In this document: in pieces, positions 27,965 through 37,510 of the stretch
How the letters are laid out: each line of letters begins with the position of its first letter
How positions within the stretch are numbered: position 1 is the first letter of the stretch
Source of the DNA: Acidobacteriota bacterium
Lineage (GTDB): Bacteria; Acidobacteriota; Holophagae; Acanthopleuribacterales; Acanthopleuribacteraceae
Assembly (NCBI GenBank): GCA_002747255.1
Contig: PDUC01000033.1
Coordinates: 108,306-172,305, forward strand
Direction: 5' to 3'
Length of the DNA stretch: 64,000 nucleotides
Notes under the pieces: generated by a model
Seen by the model: only the letters and a program-made list of their open reading frames with translations
What the model was told of the DNA's origin: nothing
Database searches by the model: none
Program-made: the position numbers and the translations under genes

Positions 27965-29140
27965 CTATTTCAAGGCTGTTTCGAACTTTTTGAGTTGTTG
28001 TTTAAAATAGGAATCCTGCGGAAACTCCTCAATGGCCTTTTGACTCAATTCAATGGCTTTTTTCGTGTTGCCCAGGGCATGTTCCAGTTCCGCTTGTGTG
28101 TCGAGCAGCATGGCTTTTTCCCTGCCGGGATTTGCCAGTGAAACGCCTTTTTGAGCCAACGTAAGAGCCTCTTGCATGCCCACTTTATTTTCAAAACACC
28201 ACCAGGCAAACATGTTGAGCGTCATGCTCTGATCCTGCCAGCCTTCCGGCATGTTTTTTTTCAGCTCTTCTACCGCTTGTTCCGGTTTTTTCTCGACATA
28301 AACTAAATAGACCGGCAGTGTTCTCTGATAGATCGATTCGGCTTCCGGGAAAGAGTGTTTGTTTTTGTACTCATGAGCGGCCTTGATGAAAGTGATCATT
28401 TTGTCATTCTCTTCCATTTTCTTGTACAGGTCGATCATGACATTGAAAACAAGGCTTATCTTGGTGGGATCCACTTTGTCTGCCTGGATGGCCTTATTGG
28501 CCAATGCCTCCAGTTCAGCAAAGGCATCCTGACCGGGGAGATTCCTCATGGTCATGATCTTGAGTTCAAAAACATTGGCCGCGTAACTCATGGAAGGATC
28601 CAGTTCTTCAGCCTTTTGAAAGTACTTTTCAGCGTTCTTTAAATCACTTGTGCTGGCAAAATACTCAGCCAAGGACACGGCACGCCCGGCAGTGGGCTTG
28701 TTCTCAAACTGAGCCATTTTTTGTGAAAACGGGATGGGATTGGCCAATTGCTTGGTCAAAGTGGAGATGAGATGCATTTTACTGTATCCGGTCCATTGGG
28801 CGATGGACTCACCCTTTTCAGTTAAAAGTGTAAAGGTTGGATAGCCGTTGACGCCGTATTGTTTTGCCAATTCGGGGCCTTTTCCTTTTTCCGCGTCAAC
28901 TTTTAGAAGCACGACTTTTTCCAGCAGTTGTTTGACTTCAGCATCGCTCTTGCTTTCCTTGTTGAAAAGCTTACAGGGGCCGCACCAAACAGCGTAAAAA
29001 TCAATCAGGATGGGTTTGCCGCTGTCGGCAGACATTTTTTTTGCCTCATCGAGAGTTGTGGGGTTGTTGGCGGCCATAAGCAGGCTGCCGGGTAGAATTG
29101 CAAGCAGGGCTACGAAAAAATAGCGTTTTAATTGAGTCAT
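27965..29140 (-). CDS. Secreted thioredoxin-domain protein with TPR tail
   Basis: This 391-residue protein has a signal peptide (KRYFFVALLAILPGSLLMAA) and then a thioredoxin-fold domain to about residue 130. The redox motif is WCGPCK and the cis-proline stretch is GYPTF. From about residue 155 to the end are helical TPR-like repeats (for example LAEYFASTSDLKNAEKYFQKA and KKAIELSQKAIEEFP). It probably acts as a periplasmic disulfide oxidoreductase held in a complex by its TPRs. I chose the ATG at 29140, preceded by GGAG, over an upstream in-frame start at 29170. Confidence 0.85.
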   Translation of the reverse strand: MTQLKRYFFVALLAILPGSLLMAANNPTTLDEAKKMSADSGKPILIDFYAVWCGPCKLFNKESKSDAEVKQLLEKVVLLKVDAEKGKGPELAKQYGVNGYPTFTLLTEKGESIAQWTGYSKMHLISTLTKQLANPIPFSQKMAQFENKPTAGRAVSLAEYFASTSDLKNAEKYFQKAEELDPSMSYAANVFELKIMTMRNLPGQDAFAELEALANKAIQADKVDPTKISLVFNVMIDLYKKMEENDKMITFIKAAHEYKNKHSFPEAESIYQRTLPVYLVYVEKKPEQAVEELKKNMPEGWQDQSMTLNMFAWWCFENKVGMQEALTLAQKGVSLANPGREKAMLLDTQAELEHALGNTKKAIELSQKAIEEFPQDSYFKQQLKKFETALK

Positions 29141-29493
29141 TTTGGCTCCAGGTACTTCAATCAAATACAATAGGAAGTAAATGATTGTAAAGCTGTATTT
29201 TCAAGATATATAAGAGAATAAAATGCGATTCACGTTCCATGTTTGGAACAGTTGTGAACCGTTTAGCTCCTATGGATGAGTATGATAGCAAAAGACCTGC
29301 CAAGCTCCAATGATACTCTGCGCCAAGGAATGTGTGCAGCTCACGGACCTTGAAAATGTGAATGGCGTATGGTGATAACAAAAAGGCATTTGTGGTGGCT
29401 TTCACCATGACACAGACACGGTCCAAGTTGAAATAGCATCTTGCTAAAAGGTTTGCTAACATGCAACCCACTGTTTGGTAAAGGAGCAGAAAA
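29141..29493. other. Divergent intergenic region, thioredoxin-TPR / dcyD-like
   Basis: This 353-base region between divergent starts contains a perfect inverted repeat, GTTCCA-TGTT-TGGAAC, at 29234-29249, which could be an operator. AAAGGAG lies before the start at 29494. An open frame across it on the minus strand is only a shadow. No clear -35/-10 pair was found. Confidence 0.4.
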
Positions 29494-30471
29494 ATGGATT
29501 TAAGGTTGAAAAAAGAGCGCAAAGCCAGCTTGGGTATTCTGCCGACACCTTTAATGCCGCTAAAGCGTCTCTCGCGGAGATACCATTGTGAGATGTGGAT
29601 GAAACGCGATGACTTAATTGGCATGGGCATGGGTGGAAATAAAACCAGAAAGCTGGAGTACCTGCTTGGCGAAGCCCTTGAAAAGCATTGCGATACAGTG
29701 ATAACAGCCGGTGCTGTTCAGTCCAATCACTGCCGGCAAACCGCCGCGGCCTGTGCCCGGCTCGGTCTGGAATGTCACTTACTGTTAGGTGGTTGCGAGC
29801 AGCCAGCGCAGGGTAATCTTCTGCTGGACCATTTGTTTGGCGCCAAGATTCATTGGGCTGGTTCCTCGCGCAAAGGGGAAGACATGGAGCTGCTCGCTGA
29901 AAATCTGAAGAAGCAGGGCAGGAAAATCTATCTCATTCCCTATGGCGGTTCCGATGCCGTGGGAGCTCTGGGTTTCGTGTACGCGGTCGAGGAACTCCTT
30001 ATTCAGGAAAAACAAATGAACATTCAAACAGATGCCATTCTGTTCGCGTCCAGTTCAGGTGGAACCCAGGCCGGTCTGGTAGTGGGAAACCAGTTCTACC
30101 GTGCCGGTAAGCAGGTTTACGGGATTGGAATTGACAAGTCTCCCACCGGCGAACCCGACACACGGGAAAAAATTGAGGAAATTGTAGCGACTATCACTGA
30201 TCAATCGGGCTTGAGCATGCCCGAACCCGACATCCAGTTGAATGGCGATTTTATGGATAGGCCGTATGCGGAATGCGGAGAACTGGAAAAGCACGCCATG
30301 ACGGTCTTCGCCAGAGAAGAAGGTGTTGTGCTCGACCCCGTTTACACAGGCAGAGCTTTTGGCGGGCTATTGCGCCTCCTTGAAGCGGGTATGTTCAAGA
30401 ATCGGAAAATTCTGCTCTGGCATACCGGCGGTGCACCTGCAATTTTTGCCTATCATTCCCAATTAACATGA
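29494..30471 (+). CDS. D-cysteine desulfhydrase / ACC deaminase family PLP enzyme
   Basis: This 325-residue fold-type II PLP enzyme has LGILPTPLMPLKRLS and WMKRDDLIGMGMGGNKTRKLE, where the Lys of GGNKTRK is the Schiff-base residue. GAVQSNHCRQTAAACARLG, the phosphate-binding SSSGGTQAG loop and a C-terminal HTGGAPAIFAY follow. The family includes D-cysteine desulfhydrase (DcyD) and 1-aminocyclopropane-1-carboxylate deaminase, and the two cannot be separated safely by eye. AAAGGAG precedes the ATG. The gene is alone, divergent from the thioredoxin gene. Confidence 0.85.
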   Translation: MDLRLKKERKASLGILPTPLMPLKRLSRRYHCEMWMKRDDLIGMGMGGNKTRKLEYLLGEALEKHCDTVITAGAVQSNHCRQTAAACARLGLECHLLLGGCEQPAQGNLLLDHLFGAKIHWAGSSRKGEDMELLAENLKKQGRKIYLIPYGGSDAVGALGFVYAVEELLIQEKQMNIQTDAILFASSSGGTQAGLVVGNQFYRAGKQVYGIGIDKSPTGEPDTREKIEEIVATITDQSGLSMPEPDIQLNGDFMDRPYAECGELEKHAMTVFAREEGVVLDPVYTGRAFGGLLRLLEAGMFKNRKILLWHTGGAPAIFAYHSQLT

Positions 30472-30751
30472 TATGATAGCGGCGAATGGAGATGAAGTCT
30501 CAATTCAACAATGAACTTAAAGAAGATGTTTGTCCTGAAGAATACACGAGGTCTTGAAAAAATAAGCAATTGAATGAATACCATATTCAGGTAACGTCCT
30601 TCACTCTCAATGCCATCATTCGGTACAAACACTTGTTCCGGCTTGGAAATGGTCACAAGGACAATAGACGACCAACTTGAGAAGACGTAAGCACAGTTCA
30701 CCATAAACACTTCCAAAGCTCAATTAAACACATAAAAATACAGGAGTTTAT

Positions 30752-32980
30752 ATGACAACCAACAAGATCATTTGGACTAAAATTGATGAAGCGCCCGCGC
30801 TGGCTTCTTATTCTTTACTTCCCATACTTCGGGCATTTACAAAGGGAACAAAAGTAGAATATGAGAAGTGGGATATCTCCCTGGCAGGTAGAATCATAGC
30901 CAATTTTTCAGACTATCTGACAGAAGAGCAGAGAATACCCGATTACCTTGCCAAGCTGGGCGAGTTGGCCAAAACCAAAGAAGCCAATATCATCAAATTA
31001 CCCAACATAAGCGCGTCCATTCCACAACTTCAAAGTGCTATTAAAGAACTTCAGGAAAAGGGCTACGCAATTCCCGATTTTCCAGAAGAGCCCCAGACAG
31101 AAGAAGAAAAGAAGCTGCGCGCGCGCTTTGCCAAGGTGCTGGGTTCAGCTGTTAACCCGGTTTTAAGAGAGGGCAATTCCGACAGAAGAGCCGCTCTTTC
31201 TGTCAAGAAATTCGCTCAAAAGAACCCTCATCCAATGATGAAGCCATGGCCGAAAAGCGGTTCCAAAGCAAAGGTCACTCATATGAACGAACAGGACTTT
31301 TACGGTACAGAGCAGTCGATGACCATGGATCACGACGAAACGGTCTCCATACGATTCAAGGACAGTCAGGGTACGGTCAAGGTGCTGAGAGCCGATATCC
31401 CGCTGCAAAAAGGCGAAGTGGTCGATACGGCTGTAATGAATGTCAAGGCGTTACGAGCGTTTTATTCCGAGCAGATCAAAAAAGCCAGGCAAGAGGATGT
31501 ACTGCTCTCCCTGCACTTAAAGGCAACCATGATGAAGGTTTCAGACCCCATTATGTTCGGACACTGTGTGGCTGTTTTTTACAAGGACGCGCTCGAAAAG
31601 CACCAGGAAACGCTGCATGACATGGGTGTTGATCTCAATAACGGCATTCAGGATGTCTACGATAAACTGGATCGCTTGCCTAAAGAGAAGGCCGCCGAAA
31701 TCGCCGCAGATATCGAAGCTGTCTACGCCACCCAACCAGATCTCGCCATGGTGGACTCGCGCAACGGCATCACCAACCTGCACCTTCCCAACAACGTGAT
31801 TATCGATGCCTCCATGCCCAATGTCGTTCGCGATGGCGGTAAAATGTGGAACCACGACAACCAGTTGCAGGACTGCATCGCCATGATTCCCGACCGCTGC
31901 TATGCCACCATGTACCAGGCCATAATCGAAGACTGTCAAAAGCACGGTCAATTCGACCCTGCAACCATGGGTAATGTCTCCAATGTGGGCTTAATGGCAC
32001 AGAAAGCGGAAGAATACGGTTCCCATAACAAGACCTTCGAAGCGCCCGGCCAGGGTCAGATCGATGTGGTCACGGCATCCGGTGAAGTTCTGCTTTCACA
32101 ACCAGTCTGCAAAGGCGATATTTTCAGGATGTGTCAGGTCAAGGATTTACCCATTCAGGATTGGGTCAAGCTGGCAGTTAACCGCGCTAAGGCTTCGGGC
32201 TCGCCCGCCGTTTTCTGGCTGGATGAAAATCGCAGTCACGATGTTGAACTTATGGCGAAGGTCAAGAAGTATCTGAAAGATCATCAAACTGATCAACTTG
32301 AAATTCACATCATGCCGCCTGTTGAGGCAATGAAGTTCAGTGTTGAGCGCATTCGAAAAGGAGAAAACACCATCTCTGTAACCGGAAACGTTTTACGTGA
32401 CTACCTGACCGATCTGTTCCCCATACTCGAACTTGGAACCAGTGCCCGCATGCTCTCCATCGTACCTTTAATGAATGGAGGCGGACTCTTTGAAACAGGA
32501 GCCGGCGGTTCCGCTCCCAAACACGTACAGCAGTTCCTGAAGGAAAACCATTTGCGCTGGGACTCACTGGGCGAGTACTGCGCCATGGTGCCGTCTTTCG
32601 AGCAGTTTGCCAAGGTCACAGGCAATGAAAAAGCCGCCATTCTGGCTGAAACCCTGGATCACGCCATTGGTGATTACCTTGAAAACACACGTTCTCCCTC
32701 GAGGAAAAGGAATGAGCTGGACAACCGAGGTTCTTCTTTCTACCTGGCACTTTATTGGGCGAAGGCGCTGGCGGAACAGGACAAAGACAAAGCGATGAAA
32801 AAGCGCTTTGCGGCTCTGGCTTCCGCGCTTCAGGAGAAAGAGAAAGAAATCGTCAGAGAACTGATTGTCATACAGGGAAAACCTGTCGATATCGGTGGTT
32901 ACTATCTGCCGGATTGTGACTTGGCGGAAAAGGCCATGAGACCCAGCTCAACACTAAATGCCATTATCGACAACTTTTAA
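30752..32980 (+). CDS. icd: NADP-dependent isocitrate dehydrogenase, monomeric type
   Basis: This 742-residue protein matches the large monomeric isocitrate dehydrogenase family throughout. It has [21 protein letters not shown] at the start, [11 protein letters not shown] and [50 protein letters not shown]-like [13 protein letters not shown] and [15 protein letters not shown] follow. It oxidises isocitrate to 2-oxoglutarate with NADP in the TCA cycle, unlike the smaller dimeric enzyme. ACAGGAG lies before the ATG and a strong terminator follows. A soluble transhydrogenase gene at 39484 could balance the NADPH made here. Confidence 0.95.
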   Translation: MTTNKIIWTKIDEAPALASYSLLPILRAFTKGTKVEYEKWDISLAGRIIANFSDYLTEEQRIPDYLAKLGELAKTKEANIIKLPNISASIPQLQSAIKELQEKGYAIPDFPEEPQTEEEKKLRARFAKVLGSAVNPVLREGNSDRRAALSVKKFAQKNPHPMMKPWPKSGSKAKVTHMNEQDFYGTEQSMTMDHDETVSIRFKDSQGTVKVLRADIPLQKGEVVDTAVMNVKALRAFYSEQIKKARQEDVLLSLHLKATMMKVSDPIMFGHCVAVFYKDALEKHQETLHDMGVDLNNGIQDVYDKLDRLPKEKAAEIAADIEAVYATQPDLAMVDSRNGITNLHLPNNVIIDASMPNVVRDGGKMWNHDNQLQDCIAMIPDRCYATMYQAIIEDCQKHGQFDPATMGNVSNVGLMAQKAEEYGSHNKTFEAPGQGQIDVVTASGEVLLSQPVCKGDIFRMCQVKDLPIQDWVKLAVNRAKASGSPAVFWLDENRSHDVELMAKVKKYLKDHQTDQLEIHIMPPVEAMKFSVERIRKGENTISVTGNVLRDYLTDLFPILELGTSARMLSIVPLMNGGGLFETGAGGSAPKHVQQFLKENHLRWDSLGEYCAMVPSFEQFAKVTGNEKAAILAETLDHAIGDYLENTRSPSRKRNELDNRGSSFYLALYWAKALAEQDKDKAMKKRFAALASALQEKEKEIVRELIVIQGKPVDIGGYYLPDCDLAEKAMRPSSTLNAIIDNF

Positions 32981-33011
32981 AACTTTGTATCCATTCCATC
33001 ATGTTTAAGTG

Positions 33012-33047
33012 ACAGAAAAAGCACGTTTCAGGACGTGCTTTTTCTGT
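33012..33047 (+). terminator. Rho-independent terminator of icd
   Basis: A 15-base perfect stem (ACAGAAAAAGCACGT with its complement) encloses a TTCAGG loop, with a T-run inside the right arm. It lies 32 bases after the icd stop. It also shows that an apparent upstream extension of the next gene to 33009 is not its true start. Confidence 0.85.
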
Positions 33048-33137
33048 ATGAAATGGTTTACAATAATGACGAACCGACCAGTTTTTGACGCTGGTTGCAA
33101 CAATACAATAAAAAGACACCATTCAAGTCATGTAACC

Positions 33138-33806
33138 ATGTGCAAAATATACCTTGTCAATCCCCATCTAAGTCACGCCGAAGACAAAAATCTGTTTTCC
33201 AATCGCGCTTCATCCGTTGACAACCAATCAACCAGCTCACTCCAGGAAGATACAGTTGAGTTTCTGTATAATTTGATAGGTGACAACACGAAATTTCACA
33301 TTGTTTCGTCTCCGCATCGAAATTGTCTGCAAATGGCCGGTATTCTGAGTGAACGCAATCATACAGTTGTCAAGATCTCCAATGCCTTTTCCGGCATGGA
33401 CCTGGGTGAGTGGAAGGGTAAAAAGGAAGAGTCCATCAGAAAGGTGGACCAAAACAGGCTCGATCACTGGACGGAGGACGCTAATTTCCCCTCGCCAGGC
33501 GGTGAGTCGCTGTCCGATGTCTCCAGGCGCTGCTGGCCTGAACTGGTTTCCACCGTGCAGCAACTTCACAGCGATGAACACCTGGTGCTCTTTGCGCCCT
33601 TTGAAATTATCGCCGTGCTCACCTGCTCACTGCTTCACGCCCCGCTGACCGCGCTTCATAAAATGACCCTGTCAGAAGGCGGACTGGTTATTTATAAAAA
33701 GAATCCATCCGGCAATTACCAACTCTACAGCTGGAACTTGCAGAAGGGCGGTATGGAAATCACGACCGCAGAAACCAGAGAAATGTCTGAATCGGCAACG
33801 GTGTGA
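33138..33806 (+). CDS. Histidine-phosphatase-like protein with altered active site
   Basis: This 222-residue protein follows the phosphoglycerate-mutase/histidine-phosphatase pattern. IYLV at the N-terminus, VSSPHRNCLQMAGIL (for SSPLxRAxQTA), MDLGEWKGKKEESI (for FGxWEGxxxxEI) and PSPGGESLSDVSRR are present. The catalytic RHGE box is replaced by a stretch ending SHAED, so the first Arg is missing and an insertion precedes the His. The second catalytic His (VSHGG) is absent, with LFAPFEI instead. It may be inactive or use altered chemistry. The start at 33138 is by homology; the Shine-Dalgarno is weak. It leads a tight operon with yidD and xerC. Confidence 0.65.
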   Translation: MCKIYLVNPHLSHAEDKNLFSNRASSVDNQSTSSLQEDTVEFLYNLIGDNTKFHIVSSPHRNCLQMAGILSERNHTVVKISNAFSGMDLGEWKGKKEESIRKVDQNRLDHWTEDANFPSPGGESLSDVSRRCWPELVSTVQQLHSDEHLVLFAPFEIIAVLTCSLLHAPLTALHKMTLSEGGLVIYKKNPSGNYQLYSWNLQKGGMEITTAETREMSESATV

Positions 33807-33812
33807 TAGAGA

Positions 33813-34070
33813 ATGAAAGCCATTCTCAACTATCCCATCATCCTTGTCATTCAATTTTATCGCAAACTCATCTCTCCCATGTTTCCACCGACCTGCAGGT
33901 TTTATCCGTCTTGTTCCTCATACGGTTTGCAGGCCTTTCGGACGTTTCCGTTTTTCAAGGCCCTTGGTTTGACTGTATGGCGCGTTTTAAGATGCAATCC
34001 GTGGAATCCTGGCGGGTATGACCCTCTTCCCGGTACAGAAGAGCCTGACAAAGTGGAAGAAACAGCATGA
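33813..34070 (+). CDS. yidD: Membrane protein insertion efficiency factor YidD
   Basis: This 85-residue protein has the full YidD signature: an amphipathic N-terminus, FYRKLISPMFPPTCRFYPSCSSYGLQAF with its conserved cysteines, and RVLRCNPWNPGGYDP. YidD assists YidC-dependent insertion of inner-membrane proteins. It begins six bases after the phosphatase-like gene and its stop overlaps the xerC ATG by four bases. Its usual neighbours rnpA, rpmH and yidC are absent here. Confidence 0.95.
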   Translation: MKAILNYPIILVIQFYRKLISPMFPPTCRFYPSCSSYGLQAFRTFPFFKALGLTVWRVLRCNPWNPGGYDPLPGTEEPDKVEETA

Positions 34071-34969
34071 ATTGGAAGCGAGAGTATCTGGAAAAGTACA
34101 TCGCCTATCTTGAAGTGGAGAGGCGGTTTTCGCGGCATACATTAAAAGCCTACACCAACGACATACGCGACTTCCTGGAAGCTTTCGATGAAACAGAGAC
34201 TCTTGAAAGTATGACGCTGGAGAAACTCTACGAGTACATAGAGACAAAAGACAAGCTTAAAAGCAGTAGTCTGGCCAGAAAAATTAGCGCGATTCGGGCC
34301 TTCTTCCTCTTTCTCAACACAAGAAAAATTATTTCCAACAATCCGGCTAAATTGCTGGAACTTCCCAAGATAGGCAAGAGTCTGCCGAAAACCATTCACA
34401 TCGACGACGTTCTGCAAATGACGAACTTGCCCGACCCGGAAAATACCAATTATCTGACCTTCAGAAATCACATGATCATGAGGCTGTTTTACCTGACGGG
34501 CATCAGAATCAGTGAGTGCCACGGCTTGGATATCGGTGATGTCGATCTGAAACAGGCCACCATTCGCGTACTGGGTAAAGGCAATAAGGAAAGAGTCGTT
34601 CCCTTTGGAGACAGTGAATGTGAGAATATGCGCAAGTATCTGGCAATCAGGCAGCATCACCACCATGTTCAGCCAAAAAGCCATCCTCTTGAGTCTGCTT
34701 TCTTTCTGAATTACCGGGGAGAACGCCTCAGTGTGCGGGGTATTCGCAAAAACGTGGCCAAAATGGTTGATCAGTTGGCCGTTTCCTATAAGATATCGCC
34801 GCACTCGCTGAGACACAGCTTTGCAACTCACATGCTGGAAGCGGGTGCCGATGTGAGATCCATTCAGGAAATCCTGGGTCACGCTTCGCTATCGACCACT
34901 CAGAGGTACACCCATGTCAACCTGGACCATTTGATGAAAGTCTACGATCGATGCCATCCAAAAGCGTGA
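34067..34969 (+). CDS. xerC: Tyrosine recombinase XerC-like
   Basis: This 300-residue tyrosine recombinase resolves chromosome dimers at dif in known systems. The N-terminal SAM-like core-binding domain (about 1-95) is followed by a catalytic domain. The active-site residues are visible: Arg in TGIRISE, Lys in GKGNKER, HSLRHSFATH, GH in LGHASL and the nucleophile Tyr in TQRYTHV. The C-terminal VYDRCHPKA is closer to XerC than XerD. The start overlaps the yidD stop (ATGA). No integrase-associated mobile DNA surrounds it, so it is a housekeeping copy. Confidence 0.9.
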   Translation: MNWKREYLEKYIAYLEVERRFSRHTLKAYTNDIRDFLEAFDETETLESMTLEKLYEYIETKDKLKSSSLARKISAIRAFFLFLNTRKIISNNPAKLLELPKIGKSLPKTIHIDDVLQMTNLPDPENTNYLTFRNHMIMRLFYLTGIRISECHGLDIGDVDLKQATIRVLGKGNKERVVPFGDSECENMRKYLAIRQHHHHVQPKSHPLESAFFLNYRGERLSVRGIRKNVAKMVDQLAVSYKISPHSLRHSFATHMLEAGADVRSIQEILGHASLSTTQRYTHVNLDHLMKVYDRCHPKA

Positions 34970-35207
34970 ATAAAGAAAAGAGTCACAGATCACACACTGA
35001 GTTGCAAAAAACAAGATTATTCCGGACTGAAGAATGGTCAACACCATAATGCAGGGGTTTTATCATTCATTGCCCTGGTGCCGACAATTTAAGGAAAGGT
35101 GCAGTCTGTTACAAGATTTTTAAAACACCACATTTTTAGAATCGACTCTGCTCGATTGTGATATATTCTCTTATCATAGTGAAAGCGGATTGTAAGGAGT
35201 TTGAACC

Positions 35208-35726
35208 ATGCGACAACACCCGAATCTTGACGATATCGCAGCCATTGTAACCGATGTGGACGGCGTGCTGACCGATGGCTCTATTTTTGTAACACCCCGG
35301 GGTGAAGCCAAAAATTTCAATGTAAAAGACGGAATGGGTTTCAAATTAGCTCAGAAAGCGGGTTTGAAAACGGCTATCCTCACAGGCCGCTTATCCAAAG
35401 CAGTTGAAATGAGAGCCAAGGAACTGGGTATTGACGTTGCCAAAATGGGAAGGCTCGACAAACAAACCGCGTTGCTGGAAATTGAATCGGAATTGGGTAT
35501 TCCCCTCCATCAAATGGTTTACATAGGGGATGATCTTCCAGATCTGGCTCCACTTGAAATGGTCGCCTTGGGGTTTTGTCCCCTCGATGCTCACGAAGTC
35601 GTTCGCGAACAGGCTCATGTCGTTCCTGTTCCTGGGGGAAGGGGTGTTTTCAGAGAAGTCGTTGAGTTGATTTTAAAAAATCAGGGCAAGTGGGAAGACC
35701 TTTTGTCGTCTTTCAGAAAGTCCTGA
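35208..35726 (+). CDS. kdsC: 3-deoxy-D-manno-octulosonate 8-phosphate phosphatase
   Basis: This 172-residue HAD-family phosphatase of Kdo synthesis has the nucleophile motif DVDGVLTDG, FNVKDGMGFKLAQKAG, AILTGR, the lysine DK box and YIGDDLPDLAPLE. It ends with GGRGVFREVVELIL, the KdsC flap. It is a short, capless C0-type HAD that works as a tetramer in known cases. TAAGGAG precedes the ATG. An AATCGA-CTCTGC-TCGATT inverted repeat at 35140-35157 sits in the likely promoter region. With hldD it shows that the organism makes Kdo/heptose lipopolysaccharide. Confidence 0.95.
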   Translation: MRQHPNLDDIAAIVTDVDGVLTDGSIFVTPRGEAKNFNVKDGMGFKLAQKAGLKTAILTGRLSKAVEMRAKELGIDVAKMGRLDKQTALLEIESELGIPLHQMVYIGDDLPDLAPLEMVALGFCPLDAHEVVREQAHVVPVPGGRGVFREVVELILKNQGKWEDLLSSFRKS

Positions 35727-35752
35727 CAACGACGATACAATTGGAGTCCGGG

Positions 35753-36838
35753 ATGACAAAAGTAGCAGTCTTATTTGGCGGTGAGAGCCCTGAATACGAA
35801 GTATCCATTGTTTCCGCCGAGAACATTTTAAAGCAATTGGAGCTGGCAGGGTTTGAGACCGCTCCAATTGGCATCGATCCGAGTGGTAAATGGCATTTTG
35901 GGAGCGACGCTTTAAACCAACTGAAGCGGTTTCGAGGAGATGGTTCCGTTAAAATAGATTCCAACCAGAGACTGAAACTGGCCGAATTGCAATTCGATGT
36001 TCTTTTTCCCATTATTCACGGTCGCACGGGTGAGGATGGCAGCATTCAGGGTTTTTGCGAGCTGTTGGGTTTTCCCTATGTTGGCGGAGGAGTGCTCAAT
36101 CAAGCGATTTGTATGGATAAAATAACCACTAAAAGACTGCTGACCCAGGCGGGCTTTCCCCAGCCTTTGTGGAGAGACCTTTTACTGAAGGATGTTCTTG
36201 AGTTCAAAGACAGAGAAATTTGCCATATAGAGTCCTCATTTGGTTATCCAGTGTTTGTGAAACCCTCACGTGCGGGCTCGAGTATAGGAATTACAAAGGC
36301 AAAAAACAGGATGGAACTGCTTTACGGTCTGCAGAAAGCGTTTGATGTGGATTCAAGAGTGATCGTCGAACAAGCGGTACCCAATCCGGTTGAACTGGAA
36401 GTATCCGCACTAGGGAAGGACGAGCCGTTTCTATCTGTCTTTGGCGAAGTCATTCCTCAAGGTGAATACTACGACTTCAACGACAAATACCTCGATGGAG
36501 CCACCCGGTTCATCGTTCCGGCTCATGTTTCTGCATCGATGGAAAAAGACATGAAAACACAAGCGCGGAAAGCCTGGAAACTACTGAACTGTCACGGCAT
36601 GGCGAGAATCGATTTCCTGTGTTCAGGACAAACGGCTTATTTGAGCGAAATAAATACCGTGCCAGGCTTTACTGATATAAGCATGTACCCGAACCTGCTC
36701 GAAAAATCGGGCATATCCCAGGTGAAACTCATGAGAGAACTCGTCAAGCTGGCATTTGAAAAACACGAAACATCGCAGAAAAACTACAGATTCAACTCCC
36801 AGTCCTCCTGGTACGTGCGAAATACAGAAGGTGAATAG
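35753..36838 (+). CDS. ddl: D-alanine--D-alanine ligase
   Basis: This 361-residue ATP-grasp ligase makes the D-Ala-D-Ala dipeptide of peptidoglycan. It has VLFGGESPEYEVSIVSA, FPIIHGRTGEDGSIQG, MDKITTKRLL, FVKPSRAGSSIGITKAK and a C-terminal ARIDFL...EINTVPGFT metal site. I chose the ATG at 35753, after GGAGTCCGGG; the frame is open to 35690 but that overlaps kdsC without need. It starts 26 bases after kdsC and its stop shares one base with the HU-like GTG, so kdsC-ddl-hup-merR reads as one operon. Confidence 0.95.
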   Translation: MTKVAVLFGGESPEYEVSIVSAENILKQLELAGFETAPIGIDPSGKWHFGSDALNQLKRFRGDGSVKIDSNQRLKLAELQFDVLFPIIHGRTGEDGSIQGFCELLGFPYVGGGVLNQAICMDKITTKRLLTQAGFPQPLWRDLLLKDVLEFKDREICHIESSFGYPVFVKPSRAGSSIGITKAKNRMELLYGLQKAFDVDSRVIVEQAVPNPVELEVSALGKDEPFLSVFGEVIPQGEYYDFNDKYLDGATRFIVPAHVSASMEKDMKTQARKAWKLLNCHGMARIDFLCSGQTAYLSEINTVPGFTDISMYPNLLEKSGISQVKLMRELVKLAFEKHETSQKNYRFNSQSSWYVRNTEGE

Positions 36839-37140
36839 TGAATAGAAAAGAAATGGCGCAACGCGTAGCGGAAAAACACGGCGGTATCAGTGTGTCGGAG
36901 GCCTCAGAAACGATCAACAAAATCCTGGAGCTCTTGACAGACGCCCTCAAAAGTGAAGATAAGTTGGTTATTTCCGGCTTTGGAACTTTTAAATGGAAAA
37001 CAACCAGGAAGAGGAAGATTGTACTTCCCAATGGCCGGGAGACGGAGAGTAAATTAAAGAGAAGAGTATGGTTTCAACCTGCTCAAAGGCTGAAAGATCG
37101 CTTGAATCAACCGGGAGAAATCCATGCGGGAAACGAATAG
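36838..37140 (+). CDS. HU/IHF-family DNA-binding protein, divergent
   Basis: This 100-residue DNABII protein has an NRKEMAQRVAEKHG N-terminal helix and the ISGFGTFKWK turn at the start of the beta arm. The usual RNPxTG arm tip is replaced by an IVLPNGRETE stretch, though a proline remains. An ARxxR-like C-terminus follows (PAQRLKDRLN). It probably bends DNA like HU or IHF, with altered contacts. The GTG start overlaps the ddl stop by one base and has GAAGGTG upstream. The order IHF-like gene, merR, tRNA-Pro is, to my knowledge, common in several Proteobacteria after pheT; here ddl replaces pheST. Confidence 0.85.
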   Translation: MNRKEMAQRVAEKHGGISVSEASETINKILELLTDALKSEDKLVISGFGTFKWKTTRKRKIVLPNGRETESKLKRRVWFQPAQRLKDRLNQPGEIHAGNE

Positions 37141-37480
37141 ACAATCGTTTTACAAAATGAAAGAAGTCTGCGTAAAACTCGGAATCGAGGCTCATGTCAT
37201 CAGGTTCTGGGAAAAGGAGTTTCCGCAGCTGCACTTCAGAAAAAACAGTTCGGGTCATCGGATTTTTACTGACAGGGACCTGGATTTACTCGGTAAAATT
37301 CAGGATTTACTGCACAACAGGGGAATGACCATTGAAGGGGCAAGGTCCATGCTGAAAAAAGGAAAAGATCCCAGTAGACAACAAGCCAATCTGAATATGA
37401 AACTCCTTAAAGTCAAATCCCTGGCTCGTGAAGCGCGAGAATATACAGAAGAATTGATAAAGTCTCTTGATTCTGAATAA
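37124..37480 (+). CDS. MerR-family transcriptional regulator
   Basis: This 118-residue protein has a winged helix MerR domain at about residues 10-78: YKMKEVCVKLGIEAHVIRFWEKEFP, then the HRIFTDRDLDLLGKI wing and recognition part. A short Lys-rich helical tail follows and no effector-binding cysteines are seen. This fits the small MerR proteins found next to ihfA. It overlaps the HU-like gene by 17 bases, with GGGAGA before its ATG. The tRNA-Pro gene follows after 30 bases from its own promoter. Confidence 0.9.
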   Translation: MRETNRQSFYKMKEVCVKLGIEAHVIRFWEKEFPQLHFRKNSSGHRIFTDRDLDLLGKIQDLLHNRGMTIEGARSMLKKGKDPSRQQANLNMKLLKVKSLAREAREYTEELIKSLDSE

Positions 37481-37494
37481 GAGACGTGTATAAT
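37467..37494 (+). promoter_or_regulatory. Sigma-70-type promoter of tRNA-Pro
   Basis: TTGATT at 37467-37472 and a perfect TATAAT at 37489-37494 are separated by 16 bases. The -10 box ends 16 bases before the tRNA, giving a leader of about 10 bases. The -35 lies inside the end of merR. Confidence 0.75.
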
Positions 37495-37510
37495 GATCCA
37501 CTGCATGAGT

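Noticed and set aside
30453-30716. 87-codon minus-strand frame between the dcyD-like gene and icd
   Set aside because: It has a weak GGAAG before the second Met but overlaps the dcyD end and has no recognisable sequence; probably chance.
33009-33137. N-terminal extension of the histidine-phosphatase-like protein
   Set aside because: The extension is encoded by the icd terminator hairpin, and family likeness begins only at 33138.
34067-34969. Tyrosine recombinase as sign of an integrated element
   Set aside because: Length and C-terminal motif match housekeeping XerC, it is co-transcribed with yidD, and no att-like repeats or phage genes surround it.
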